Below are positions 1 through 10,252 of a stretch of 64,000 nt of DNA, piece after piece. The translations under genes were made by a program, and so were the position numbers. How positions within the stretch are numbered: position 1 is the first letter of the stretch; each line of letters starts with the position of its first letter. This stretch comes from Flectonema sp. DT1601. Taxonomy: Eukaryota; Euglenozoa; Diplonemea; Diplonemida; Diplonemidae. The stretch is from assembly GCA_964019425.1 (NCBI GenBank), contig OZ025812.1, forward strand, positions 821,027 through 885,026, written 5' to 3'. Below the pieces are notes generated by a model. The model saw only the letters and a program-made list of their open reading frames with translations, was not told where the DNA came from and did no database searches.

Positions 1-489
1 CCGTTTATTGATTACAAAAGAGGTGTTGGAATGTAGAGAAGTTGAGGGCTGTTTTTTATCTATTTTTTTTTTGTTCTTTTTTTTTTTTTTTTTATCTAGC
101 CAAAAAAAAAAAAAAAAAAAAAATCTGTAAAAACCTCAACATGAAAAAATTGAAAATTATTTTTTTTCATGTTTGTTTGGGAAGTACACAACCAGGAGGA
201 CCAAAGAAAAAAAAAAAAAAAGTTTGTTCATTTCGTTTATACTCATCACATTATTATCACATACGGACGTCGTTTTCCAGACGTGAGCATTACTGTAAGA
301 TTAACACTAACTAATAATTCTTTTTTCTTTCTTTTTTCAAAACAGCAAAAAAAAAAAGATTTTGATGTTTTTTTTATTGTTTTGATCATTCATTTCGGAA
401 TATATAATTTTTTTTTACTCTCCTTCCAATTGAAGTAGAAAACCATAACAAAAAACGGAGACGAAAAGTCAACAACGGAATAACTTAAA
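1..489. other. AT-rich spacer before first gene
   Basis: Poly(A)/poly(T)-rich sequence; the open frames here are runs of Lys/Phe from homopolymers and are not credible genes. A pyrimidine-rich tract followed by CAG at 343-345 looks like a 3' splice acceptor about 145 nt before the first ATG, so part of this stretch may be a 5' UTR intron or a trans-splice site. No upstream gene end is recognisable. Confidence 0.6.
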
Positions 490-2410
490 ATGCATATCGA
501 CGTTCATACTGAGCCTCCCATAACTGAGGGGAATGATAATCATGTTTGGCAAGTAACCGATGGAGCTCAGTTGGAAGTGTCAGTACCCGAATTGATAAAA
601 ACATTAGAAAAGAAGAATTTCGAAGAAGGAATGACACCCGAGGAATTCATGACTACATACGTCTTATTGATTGCTGTGAAAGTAACGACAGAGTCTCTCG
701 ATTATGTTGAGAAAGGAAAACCAATTTCATGGTCAACAGTTGACTTAGACCCATCGACTCATCTTTTTCTAAGAAAGAAAAGACCAGAAGATGACGAACC
801 AGAAGTAGCACCACTTCCTGATGAGCCTCCTCCTGGATTCGCTCCTACGGAACCTGAAACAGGAATGGCAACGGACACTAACGACTTACCAAAACATAAT
901 GAGGTTCAAGTTAGTGGAACTCTTCCTTTGCAACATTTAAAAATATCAGCCCTGTCGTGGAAGAGTAACGCTGTAGGACCAGCGACTGGTATCAAAAATC
1001 GACCCATCTCAACTGCAACGATGTGTCCTTCTTGTGGTCGTCCTTTTGCTATGAATATCCCAGACGATCTTAGGAAAGGGAAAATGCTCAGCAACGAAAT
1101 GGAACGTGAGCTGGCTGATACTTTAGAAGCTCAGCGAGCAGTCTTGGAAGGTGAAAAGAGAATGTTGGAAGCTGAAGCGAATGATTTAAAAACAGCAATC
1201 AGCAAACTAAACGGAGGACTGACTCAGGCGAAGGAAGACGCTGCTGAGCTCTCACAGCTGTCGGACAGACAGCAGTCGTACACGTCATGGCTGGAGTCTG
1301 AAATTCGACAAACGAAATCAGAAATTGGTGAAGTTGGATTAGATTTTGATGCGTGTGTCAAGAGTAATAAACAACTAACAGGTCTCGTTGAGCAAGCAAT
1401 CACTAAACGTGCTGAATCAAAGTACTGGAACTCGAACGTTAACCAGCGTGCAGTCGGTCGAGATCACTTGGCTGGTCTTGCACCTGACATCTCAACTGCA
1501 CCTGAAGTATACACTTCACAATATCAATCAAAGCCTTCGACGTCAAAGAAAGATCGTTTGAGACAGTTGGTAAACCAGTATGTTAACTTAATATAATCCA
1601 CTACACGAGTTCTATAACAAACAAAAACACACATCAAACAGATACTACCAACGACACAATCCATCAAAACTTGGTATGGTCGACACTCTCGTAGACGAGT
1701 ATCGTGGTAAGGAAAGAGAACTATTAAGTCTGATGGCTCAGAAGTATGGTGATGCTACAGTACTCGCATATGATCCTATTTTAGACGATCACGGTATTGA
1801 TAATAATGGTATGGTAATATTGTTTTTTCTACTTGTTGTTTTAACACTACTGATTACATCAACAACAGCACCATCCGTACCCATAAGTGATCCAGACAGC
1901 TTCGGAGTACCTGACTATGGAGTGGTGAGACAACCGAGGGCGAGAAGTCCTCCACATCCACATCCTCATTCACAGCCTGTGGCGTCAACAAAAGCTGATC
2001 ACGCAATTCATGAATTACTTTCTGGTTTTGTTGGAAGAGATGTCACTGATCAAATTAGTCCTGAGAGGAGTGCTCCATATAAGGGTGGGTCTCCAATATA
2101 TCCTACAGCTCAAAGTGGATATGGAGGAGGAGGAGGGTATGGAAGAGAACCAACTCCATCAAGCTATTCATCAACACTTCCTCCTGGTCCCAGACCCCCA
2201 AATCGATTTGGAGGATATGCAGCCAGTCCTGGAGGAGGATCGCAATACACGGGAGGTGATTCTTTTACTGGCCCGTCTTCTAGTGACCCGTCTCGTGTTA
2301 CGTTTGCCGATGATCGTCCTTACACTGCTGCTTCACCATCGTTCAGGGATGAGTTGTTAAGAACCGCTCCTCTCACAATGGAGAGACGAACCAAAAGAGC
2401 TGGTTATTAG
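490..2410 (+). CDS. Coiled-coil protein with CxxC motif and C-terminal 'KYG' motif, function unknown
   Basis: Three exons, 490-1577, 1642-1808 and 1869-2410, give about 598 aa. The 64 nt intron starts GTATGT and ends CAG; the second, 60 nt, starts GTATGG, ends CAG and keeps the frame, so a simple ORF reading would translate it as a false membrane segment. The N-terminal 100 residues look globular, residues 110-140 are acidic and Pro-rich, a CPSCG pair lies at Cys179/Cys182, and about 200-310 is predicted coiled coil by heptad-like Leu/Glu/Lys spacing. Across the first splice the protein reads into a YYQRHNPSKLG...KYG segment (about 363-400), a short motif I associate with coiled-coil proteins of flagellated protists. 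The tail is disordered, rich in Ser, Pro, Gly and Tyr. Splicing is supported by the motif continuing over the junction. A role in the cytoskeleton or flagellum is only a guess. Confidence 0.75.
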
Positions 2411-2667
2411 TTTATTTTTAAATTTTTTTTATTCTGTCTTCTTTGACTGTCACTTTTTCTTATTTCAGTTTTGGTTATTATCTTTTTTTTTTTTTTTTTT
2501 TTTTTGATAGACTTTTTTTCCCCCAATATTACTAACAGTTAGAATCACAAACGATTTTTCCCTTGTCCGAGAGGTTGTTGTTCCTTTTTATTTCCATTGA
2601 TAATACGGTATCAATATATACCCTTCCTGTGTCTGTGTCTGTTTTTTTTTTTTTTTTTTTTTTTTTT

Positions 2668-2756
2668 GTACCGACGTGGTCGGAAGAAGAAACTATTCAG
2701 GTTCAAAAACCGTTGTTAAATATAGTTCAATAGAATGTAAGTCAAATCTGAATGGG
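2668..2756 (-). repeat. Hairpin-ended dispersed repeat (family R1), diverged copy
   Basis: Starts just after a poly(T) run with the hairpin CCGAC-GTG-GTCGG, then AAACTATTCAGG, and ends at AATCTGAATGGG, the inverted partner of the start. The middle is shorter and diverged compared with the copies at 39094 and 21245. The minus strand is given because on that strand the copy ends in hairpin plus poly(A), as a retroposed element might. Confidence 0.6.
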
Positions 2757-2978
2757 ATTTTCTTTTTTTCTTCTTGTTTCTTCTTTTCTTCTTGACATAT
2801 CAAAATATGAATAGTTATTTGTGTTGAGTCAACCAAGTTTTAGAAAAAAAAATAATAATTAAAAAAAAAGTGAAGAGTCAGTCACTTCAAATTCATCATT
2901 GGATTGTGTGAATTTCTTTTTTTTTTTTTTTTTTAAGGATAGAGAGGCTAGATAGAGGGAGAGAGCAAACCCTCTCGG

Positions 2979-3057
2979 AACCAGCGATCCTTCTGTTGAT
3001 GTGAGAATGTGTGCTAAAAAATATAAACCACATCAACAGTCTTAAGCTGGTTTTACA
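2979..3057 (+). ncRNA. Candidate single-hairpin H/ACA-like RNA
   Basis: Lower stem AACCAGC (2979-2985) pairs with GCTGGTT (3046-3052); upper stem CTGTTGATGTG (2993-3003) pairs perfectly with CACATCAACAG (3029-3039). Between the stems are 7 unpaired bases on the left and 6 on the right, like a pseudouridylation pocket. An ACA triplet at 3055-3057 lies 15-16 nt after the top of the pocket, the spacing known for H/ACA guides. This is structural resemblance only; no target was identified. It could instead be a UTR hairpin. Confidence 0.35.
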
Positions 3058-3293
3058 GGTCCCGCGATTACCCGTTTTTTATAAATAGTTGGTTGCTGTG
3101 TTTTTTCCTCTAAAAAAAGTAAAAAACTTTTTTTTATTTTGAACGCACATACAAATCTCTCTTCTTCTTATTGTTGTGCTACATTGCGAACACTTTTGGT
3201 GTTGTGTGCGAGTTGTGAAGTTACCAGTGTTGCGTTAGTTTTTATTTTTTATTTATTTTTTTTATTCAATCACAAAAAACAGCGGAAAAAAAA

Positions 3294-3329
3294 ATGAAAA
3301 ATGTTGAGCAATTCAAACAAGGTCGCTAA
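3294..3329 (+). other. Short upstream ORF before the cyclase-like gene
   Basis: An ATG at 3294 opens an 11-codon frame ending in TAA, 108 nt before the main ATG and just after an acceptor-like CAG at 3280-3282. If the mature 5' end is at that acceptor the uORF would be in the leader and could dampen translation. No conservation evidence is available. Confidence 0.25.
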
Positions 3330-3437
3330 TTGTAAGTTGTTTGGTATTAAAAAAAAAAAAAAAAAAAAATTATTATTATTTCATCAAAAATCAACAAAGG
3401 AAGAGGGGGGAAAACACCAAAAAAAAAAATAAAAAAA

Positions 3438-5342
3438 ATGTATAATCACTACCTCTCAGCTAGGCGTAAATTAAAAAGTTTGTTCGTTGTGGAGAATGAT
3501 TGCGAACTGACAATTCAAAGAAAGAAATACATGTGTGTATTTAATATTTGGGCTGTGGTCGTTAGTGGTTCGGTCGTTGGCCATTACTGGAACTCGGAGC
3601 ATGAAATATTATGGGCTGCCAATGCTGTTTTTTTTGTTTTATTCGGAGTATCGCTTCTTTGGTTATTTATACAAAAAAGCATGCCTGAAAAACTCGTTGA
3701 GCTGAGCATGATAGTATTTGCAATTGGACTCTTGTTTGTGGATATCGACAGAGCATCAAACGGAGCTCAAACAGCGATGCCGTTTTACATTCTAATCCTA
3801 GACATGTATATTCTTCTAAAAATTGAGTCTAGAAGTGTAAAATTACTAATAACTGTAATGGTGTGTTGGCAGGTAATCCTTTGCATCGAACGAGCCACTC
3901 GTATAGGTCTTTTTAACCCCCATCGCTACACCACCAGCTACAATACTCGTCGTCAGGATTCGTGTTGTGATTTTCCTCCTTGTAGTGTTTCTTGGGTTGC
4001 GAGTCTGTTAGATGGTTGCAGTATTACAATCGTATTCTTGTTAGATTATTGGTTCACGAGAGGGTTTGCTAAACAAGCTGAGAAAGAAAAAACAAAAATG
4101 GCTGCGGTGATTCACGTTGCGAGAACAATGTCAGCATCGTTGGCGGCTTTTGATTTGGATTCAGCGGAAATTGGTTTAGACGAGAGCGGGGAACTACTTC
4201 CTGAGGAATTGTATGGTTCATTTGAAACTTTGCTTCACAATTTAAGAACTTATAAGCCATATTTACCCAAATCTTGTTTTCAATTTTCAGAGTCTGAAGA
4301 AGAACCTTCCATGGCTGGAAGCAAGTCCGGCACCTTCACACAATCGACGTCGTTTACAAGAACTAACACAGAAGTTACTGGTATCTGTTTGAGTAGAAGA
4401 CCTACTGGGGTTACGGTTAAAGCCGATAATCCTGCCACACCTCTTTGTATTCCTCTTCGAAAAAATACCATTTCACTGTTGCTTATTGATTTACACTTTG
4501 ATACGAAGGCGATATTAGCACAGTTGGCATTGCCTTCGGGTGGGGTTCGTGTTGCTAATTTTCAAGCAGCTCATCAACAACTGATTGAAGGGCTGTCGAT
4601 ATTTGAGGCTCACAAAGGAATTGTAGAACACGTTACCGCTGATAAAATTACGATTTCTTTCAATGCTTCGAGGGGTTGTGCTCCTCCGGGTCCAAGTGCG
4701 GCTGTTTCTGCTCTGCGATACTACTCTGTCGTAGCCCCTGGTAGGTCAAGCTCGTCATCATCGACGGTGCTGCAAGGAACCCAATCACCAATGTACTTTG
4801 ATCAGGTTAGTAGTTTTCGTACTACAGAAATATTCATGTCAATCGCTACTGGTGCTGCTCTTTGTGGAGACCTCGGTAGTCATGAAACTAGAAAGTTTTG
4901 CATCGCAGGTCCTCTTCCTCAGTACTTATATTTCTTGAGTAGGTATTCAAAATCTTTAGGGTATACATTAACTTGTAATGCCTCAACAGCGAGTGATGTT
5001 GCTTTTTCATGTGAGTGTGCGGTGTCATTGTATACAATGGAATGTCAGCTGAACCCTTCTATTTATATTTATAGAATCCTGACTGATTCTTATTCAGTTA
5101 TCGACAAGACTCGTCCACCAGACGAATGGATGTACGAACTTGATGCTTTGGGTTATTCAAAGAAGTGGGAAGGATACAACTCATCTGTTCAAAGCTTCTT
5201 ACGCAATGGTGATAGCGTGGCAGCTCTTGATATCCTTAGCAAGAGTGATAACGCAGATGATATAGTTGAAGACTACCGTGAGTATCTTGAAAGTTCAAAG
5301 GCTCCTCCCGTAAGACTGATTATTAATGACATGTGGCAGTAA
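3438..5342 (+). CDS. Multi-pass membrane protein with degenerate class III nucleotide cyclase-like domain
   Basis: 634 aa, no intron needed. Residues about 30-215 hold five or six hydrophobic segments, then a VARTMSASLAAFDLDSAE helix and a YKPYLP motif (about 274-279), both familiar from cyclase-like proteins of free-living protists. Residues about 345-545 follow the class III cyclase pattern: an Asp-bearing strand (LLLIDLHF), a T-A-D where the family has G-D, then a G-x-x-x-G...GDLGS turn and an IAG segment. The usual Lys/Glu substrate residue appears to be His, and the catalytic V-N-x-A-x-x-R stretch is not recognisable, so I infer a pseudo-enzyme or regulator. The C-terminal 80 residues (WMYELDALGYSKKWEGYN...) form a helical tail seen next to such domains in similar proteins. 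Whether it makes cAMP or cGMP cannot be decided. The ATG follows an A-rich leader. Confidence 0.7.
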   Translation: MYNHYLSARRKLKSLFVVENDCELTIQRKKYMCVFNIWAVVVSGSVVGHYWNSEHEILWAANAVFFVLFGVSLLWLFIQKSMPEKLVELSMIVFAIGLLFVDIDRASNGAQTAMPFYILILDMYILLKIESRSVKLLITVMVCWQVILCIERATRIGLFNPHRYTTSYNTRRQDSCCDFPPCSVSWVASLLDGCSITIVFLLDYWFTRGFAKQAEKEKTKMAAVIHVARTMSASLAAFDLDSAEIGLDESGELLPEELYGSFETLLHNLRTYKPYLPKSCFQFSESEEEPSMAGSKSGTFTQSTSFTRTNTEVTGICLSRRPTGVTVKADNPATPLCIPLRKNTISLLLIDLHFDTKAILAQLALPSGGVRVANFQAAHQQLIEGLSIFEAHKGIVEHVTADKITISFNASRGCAPPGPSAAVSALRYYSVVAPGRSSSSSSTVLQGTQSPMYFDQVSSFRTTEIFMSIATGAALCGDLGSHETRKFCIAGPLPQYLYFLSRYSKSLGYTLTCNASTASDVAFSCECAVSLYTMECQLNPSIYIYRILTDSYSVIDKTRPPDEWMYELDALGYSKKWEGYNSSVQSFLRNGDSVAALDILSKSDNADDIVEDYREYLESSKAPPVRLIINDMWQ

Positions 5343-7310
5343 AAAAAAATAATCAACTTTTTTTTTGACATTAATGAGTTGTCGAAACGTGATTTCTTTT
5401 TTTTTTTTTTTTTTCATTCTCAGATGTACCACCTTGGTTGTGGTGCCAATTTGATGGTTGGTCTTGATTGCCAGAATTATTTAATTTTTTTTTTTTTTTT
5501 TTCCCATCCCTCGTTTTTTCACAATGTTATTTTCCCCTTTAAAAAAAGCAACAATCAAATTCACAATCTATGGTCTCTCTGTGACTGTAATGATACGCGT
5601 GGGATCGCTGTCTTTTTTTTTCCATCAGCTTTCGTTATTTGTGAAGCTGGTCTGGTCCTTAGTTTTTTTTTTCTCATTTTTTTTTTCTTTTTTTTTTTCT
5701 TTCATTTTAACAAAGTATTGTAAGAACGAAAAAAAAAAAAAAAAAAAAAGAAATTGTTGAGACAGCAGTCGTAAACCTCTTTTTAGCTGTATCAGTTTAA
5801 GTCGGTTCCCCGCGGTTTCGTGACACAAACAAACAAACAAACAAACAAAAAAAAAAAAACAATCAATAACTGTTTTTTTTTCTGTGTAGTTTTTTTTTTT
5901 TTTTTTTCGCTCCTCTCTTTTTCGCTATCAAGTTGTCCATATATAATAATTATCATAAACTTTTTGTTGCCTAGTTTATTTTTTTTCTAATTGGGTTTCG
6001 TACTCCTAACTTGCTTTGCGATTATTTTTTTGTTTCCTTACAAAGAGAGGAGCAGTTGCTTGAGTTTTTTTTTTTTTTAAAAAAAAATTAATACCATAAA
6101 TTACATTTTTGGTGTTTCTCTTCTTTGACCCCCCACGCTTCCTCATCGCAGAGTACGAAAATTTTCTTATAAAAAAAAAAACATGTTTTGTACTCACGTT
6201 GACGAAAAGATCAATTCAGCGGTAAAGTTCTTTATCAAACCAAAAAAAAAAAAAAAAAACGGGTCAAATTATTTTTAATTCACAAAAAAACTCTCACAAC
6301 TTTTTCCAACAATATTCTACATGTGATTTTTTTTCTTCCCACCCCCTCCCCTTCTTCTTGTTTCATTTTTTTCTTACTTCACTTATATAACTTCTATAAC
6401 GGAAGGTTTCCGTTGAAAGGGGGTGGCTGAGTTTTTTTTTACAAAAGGGTCAAAAGTACTAACTTTTTGTGCATTCTGTTTAGCGAGTTACTCGGTAATT
6501 CGTTGGATTCTCAGTTTTAATACGTAAAAAAAGCGAGTTTGCATTCGTTTGCAGGTCTCGCGGCAAAACCCATCTCCTCCTTCTGATCTTGTTTGTTTTT
6601 CTAATAATTGATTTTTTTTTTTTTTTTTTTTTAAATACTATTTGATAACACCATGTCGCATATGATGTGCACCTTTTCATAAAACATGAATTTGTGCCAT
6701 CTGAAAGTATGCACTTGGGGAAAAAAAAAAAAAAAAAAAAAAGTATATTTCTCTCTCTTCCTTTCCCACCGTTTTTTTTTTTTTTTTTTTTTTTTTTTTC
6801 CATCTCGAAAACATGTTTTACGAGCAAGATTTTTTTTTTTGGAAGCAATCACGTTATTTTATGCAGATTGTTTCTGTTTTGCGTTAGGTTCTTCTTCCCC
6901 CCCTTTTTTTTTTCCTAATCTTCAATATTTTAATTATAATAATGGTAAACCCAAGAAATACCAACTACAGGTTTATGTCTCGTGAGGTTCACTTGTCGCT
7001 ACAACACAAAAAAAAAAAAAAAAAAAAAAAATGGTCACATGAGGTGATCGAAAAAAAAAAAATGCTTCACTACCTCTTCTTATTTTTTCCCCCTCTTTTT
7101 TTATTATTATCGTAATGTAAGGTTATAAACAGACAGTTTTACAAGGTGGGGATTGTTCATTGAGTTTTCTATTTTTTTTTTTTTTTTTTTTCCCTTCCCT
7201 TGTTTTTCAATTCAAACGTTTTTTTGATCAGTTTTGCCCCCTGACGCTGTTGCGTCGAGAGGTCTGCTGAGTGGAATAAAGAGGTAGTGTGTTTTTTTTT
7301 TTTTTTTTTT

Positions 7311-7411
7311 GCACCGGAGAAGAAACTATTCAGATTAAAGAGCCGTTTATTTATTATGTCAAAATGTTATCTATTTCCCTGTGCCGCCAGTAAAACTAGC
7401 TGCGATTAACA
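7311..7411 (-). repeat. Hairpin-ended dispersed repeat (R1), truncated copy
   Basis: Follows a poly(T) run. The stretch GAGAAGAAACTATTCAGATT and on through the CTGTGCCGCCAGTAAAACTA block matches the copy at 39094-39234 almost base for base, but the small CCGAC/GTCGG hairpin is largely deleted and the right end is lost after about 7411. Confidence 0.75.
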
Positions 7412-7634
7412 AAATTTTTGAATTATCCTGCTGAGATTGCTGTTGTTAGTTTGCTTTTTTTTTTTTTTTTTTGCGATTATTTTCTTTTTTCTTTTGCTAA
7501 CTATGACTGTCTTATGCTTTCCTTTTTTCACTAAATTACAACAAAGGTTGTTTTTTTTTTAAAAAAAAAAAAAAATTATAATTTTTGGGCCATTTTGGTG
7601 TATTTTGGGCCACCAGGTGGTGTATTTTGAGCCC

Positions 7635-7635
7635 A

Positions 7636-7678
<43 letters not shown>

Positions 7679-7679
7679 T
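7635..7679. repeat. (TAA)n microsatellite
   Basis: About 14 uninterrupted TAA/AAT units. It directly follows a short repeated motif in which GGTGTATTTT occurs twice around a GGCCACCAGGTGG dyad. Confidence 0.9.
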
Positions 7680-7773
7680 AATACATCAGTTAAAAATTAT
7701 ATTTTTTTTTGCGACTAAAAAAAAAACACACCATTTTCTTACTGCCTGAGCAAGGTTGCACACTATGATATTT

Positions 7774-7891
7774 GGGAAAAACTATAATTCCAAAAAAGTT
7801 TCCGAAATAGACAGCTATTTTTCGGAAACATTCGTGTGTAGAGCTGTCCATTTCGGTAACATTTGCGTGGAATTAGAGTAGAGGTTTTCCC
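7774..7891. mobile_element. 118 bp TIR element (MITE) with 9 bp target duplication
   Basis: Begins GGGAAAAACTATAATTCCA and ends TGGAATTAGAGTAGAGGTTTTCCC, which are imperfect inverted repeats. The 9 bp ATGATATTT stands directly on both sides (7765-7773 and 7892-7900), an exact target-site duplication. The inside is itself an inverted repeat (GTTTCCGAAATAGACAGCT versus AGCTGTCCATTTCGGTAAC). A 9 bp duplication is the usual signature of Mutator-like elements; the ends match those of the larger element at 28653-29829. Non-autonomous, no ORF. Confidence 0.85.
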
Positions 7892-10252
7892 ATGATATTT
7901 TTTACTTGATTTTTTTTTTTTTTTTTTTTTTGGAATCGCGATCTGTCAAAAGTAGACATAGAGACTTACTTTAAACATAGATAGTGCTGATAAAAGGAGA
8001 TGAGCGTCTCTTTTTTGCGGGATTTCCTTGATGGTACTCAATGATAAATATTAATCCCGGACCTGCAATGGAAACATTGAGAAAATCTGAGTAAAAAACA
8101 CCCCTAATTTATTACTTTTTTCCCCCCTACCAGTTCTTCTTAGTGGAAGCCAGAGCCTCACTCAGGATATCACCGAATAGTGTTTATCTGAACTATCCGA
8201 ATCATGCGAAGAGCTCTGAATACCGAGACGGAGGTCTGTTTCCACCGAGATGCCACCTACTTGTCCACGGTTTGAGTACACACAAGAATCTCTTTTTCTC
8301 AATTCAGGTGACAAGCATGTGATGGAAATGAACCGAACGATGCGGCATATTTTTGAAATGCTGCTTCGATCGAAATCCTTAATTTTTTTTATTTATTTAT
8401 TTATTTTTTTTTTTTTGAAAAAAAAAAATTCATTGTTCAGAATAGTCGCAAAAAATAATTTTGACTGATACATATATTGGTGTTAGCATTTGGCAATCTG
8501 CAGCAAGGAAACTTTCTTATATTACCCCCCCAGGAGGGATTCCCCTTTTTATTCACATGTGTAATCTTTTTTTTTTGATAAAAAAAAAAAACAATAAAAA
8601 TGGCGTGGCCCCCCAGATAATGAATCTGTGGGCCTGTTGTTGTTATTTGTTAACAAGTTACTACGGTCTTAACATGTATCCTTTTTTTTTTTTTTTTTTT
8701 TTCCTTTTTTCTTTTCACCAGAGAGCCGCCCCCTTTCCTGGTGTTCGTCTTTTTCTATGGTTAATTTTCAAGACAATATAATGTATTAATTAAGTACTCA
8801 TAAGTTTTATAAAAAGCTGTTACGGTAACATAGGCAAAAGTGGCGCTCAACTATGTTCACGTGGCCTCCAAGTGGTATTATTTATTTATTTGCAAGTCAT
8901 TTACTACGCTGCCGCTGACAGTCAAGATTGTTGGAGAAAGTATCAAATTACCTCCTTCTCCCATCTCGAAAGACATGTTTACGAGCAAAAGTATACCAAC
9001 AGAACCGTAACGTTGACACCTTTATTTTATGCGGCTTGTTTTCTGGTTACGTACAAACAAAAAAAAAAAAAACAGAAAAAAAAAAAAGTGTGAGGATTAT
9101 TTGTTTTTTTAGTGAAAAAGGTACTGATTTCTTTTTTTTTTTTTTTTACTTTTTTTCATAAACAGAAAGTCAATGCATCATTTTTAAGTTTTTTTTTTAT
9201 TCTCTCTTTTTTTTTTTTTTTTTTTTAAAGCTATACCCGAATACATACATTGGTTGCTGATGCTGATGCTGATGGTGATTATGTATTCTAGTCCTACTAT
9301 TTTTTTTTTTTTTTTTTATTGGTTCCCTTCCTTAAGAACAGTTGACACTACTGTATTCAGTTTCTTATCTATTTTACAAAACAAAACAAAGCAACACAAA
9401 ACAAAACAAAGCAAAACAAAACAAACGATTACAAAATTTGAGTTAAAGCCACTTGGTGGCTTTCTTATTGAAAAATTAAGTACCTCGTGCGTGTGTTTGG
9501 GTTGGTGTGCAGATCTACACTGTGATTTTTTTTTTTTTTTTTTTTTTTTTGATGTGTTGACTTTCTGTGGTTTGAAATTATATTGTATTTTTTTTTTGGC
9601 TTTTCTGGAAATTTCGTTATTTCTATTTTATTATATTTCATAGTTTTCTTTTTTTTTCCCTTTTCCCTTTTTTGTTTTTTGTTTTCCCCCTTAAATTATC
9701 AGGAAGGGGAGAAAAAAGGGGAAAATTTTTTTTTTTCTACCTGATGGTTATTCAATTCTTTTAAAAAAAAAAAAAAAAAAGGCTAAGTTAAGCATCGCTA
9801 TATTTCACCGTTATCCTTAACAGATTATTAGAATTTTTTTTTTTTTTTTTTATGATAGTGACGATAGTAGTGGTGGTTTTTAGTGTTGAAAAAAAAAAAA
9901 TTATTTCACCCACACTCAGAGAAAGGTAAAAGAGAAAAATTTAAAAAAAAAAATAGTTTCACTTAGATTTATTTTAAGAAATTGTTATGTTATTATTGTT
10001 CTATGTTAATTCGAGACAAAATAGCGACTGGTTAGTTCCCTATTCATGTTTCGCCTACACGAATGCCTGTGGAAAGCAAGTGAAGTTTCACTCTCTCGCA
10101 CGGGAGATGATTACCCCCAACAAAATCACCCCCCTCCTCCAGGTATAGTCATTACGATTGAGGGGTTTTTTTTTTTTTTGGGTATTGCGATCGTTAGTTA
10201 GTTATTTCTGTTTCTCATTTCTCAGCTCTCACAAAAAAAAAAAAAAAAAAAA

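Larger units (their letters stand above)
2411..3437. other. Spacer with repeat and hairpin
   Basis: AT-rich spacer with several poly(T) runs. It holds one diverged copy of the hairpin-ended repeat family (2668-2756) and a nested hairpin (2979-3057), both listed separately. A GAGAG/CTCTC mini-hairpin at about 2961-2976 lies just before the larger hairpin. No protein gene is credible. Confidence 0.6.
5343..10252. other. Long AT-rich spacer, 4.9 kb
   Basis: Dominated by poly(T)/poly(A) runs; the apparent ORFs are homopolymer artefacts (Phe/Lys runs). Recognisable content: an (ACAA)n run at 5826-5846, an R1 repeat copy at 7311-7411, a (TAA)n microsatellite at 7635-7679, a 118 bp TIR element at 7774-7891, a fragment at 8819-8875 similar to 39937-39990, and a fragment at 8955-9050 that resembles 6800-6886. 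A CAATG-GAAA-CATTG mini-hairpin is at 8066-8079. No protein gene or tRNA was seen. Confidence 0.6.

Noticed and set aside
42-438. Lys/Phe-rich open frames at the left edge and throughout the spacers
   Set aside because: Translations of poly(A)/poly(T) runs with no domain, no sensible codon use and overlapping frames on both strands.
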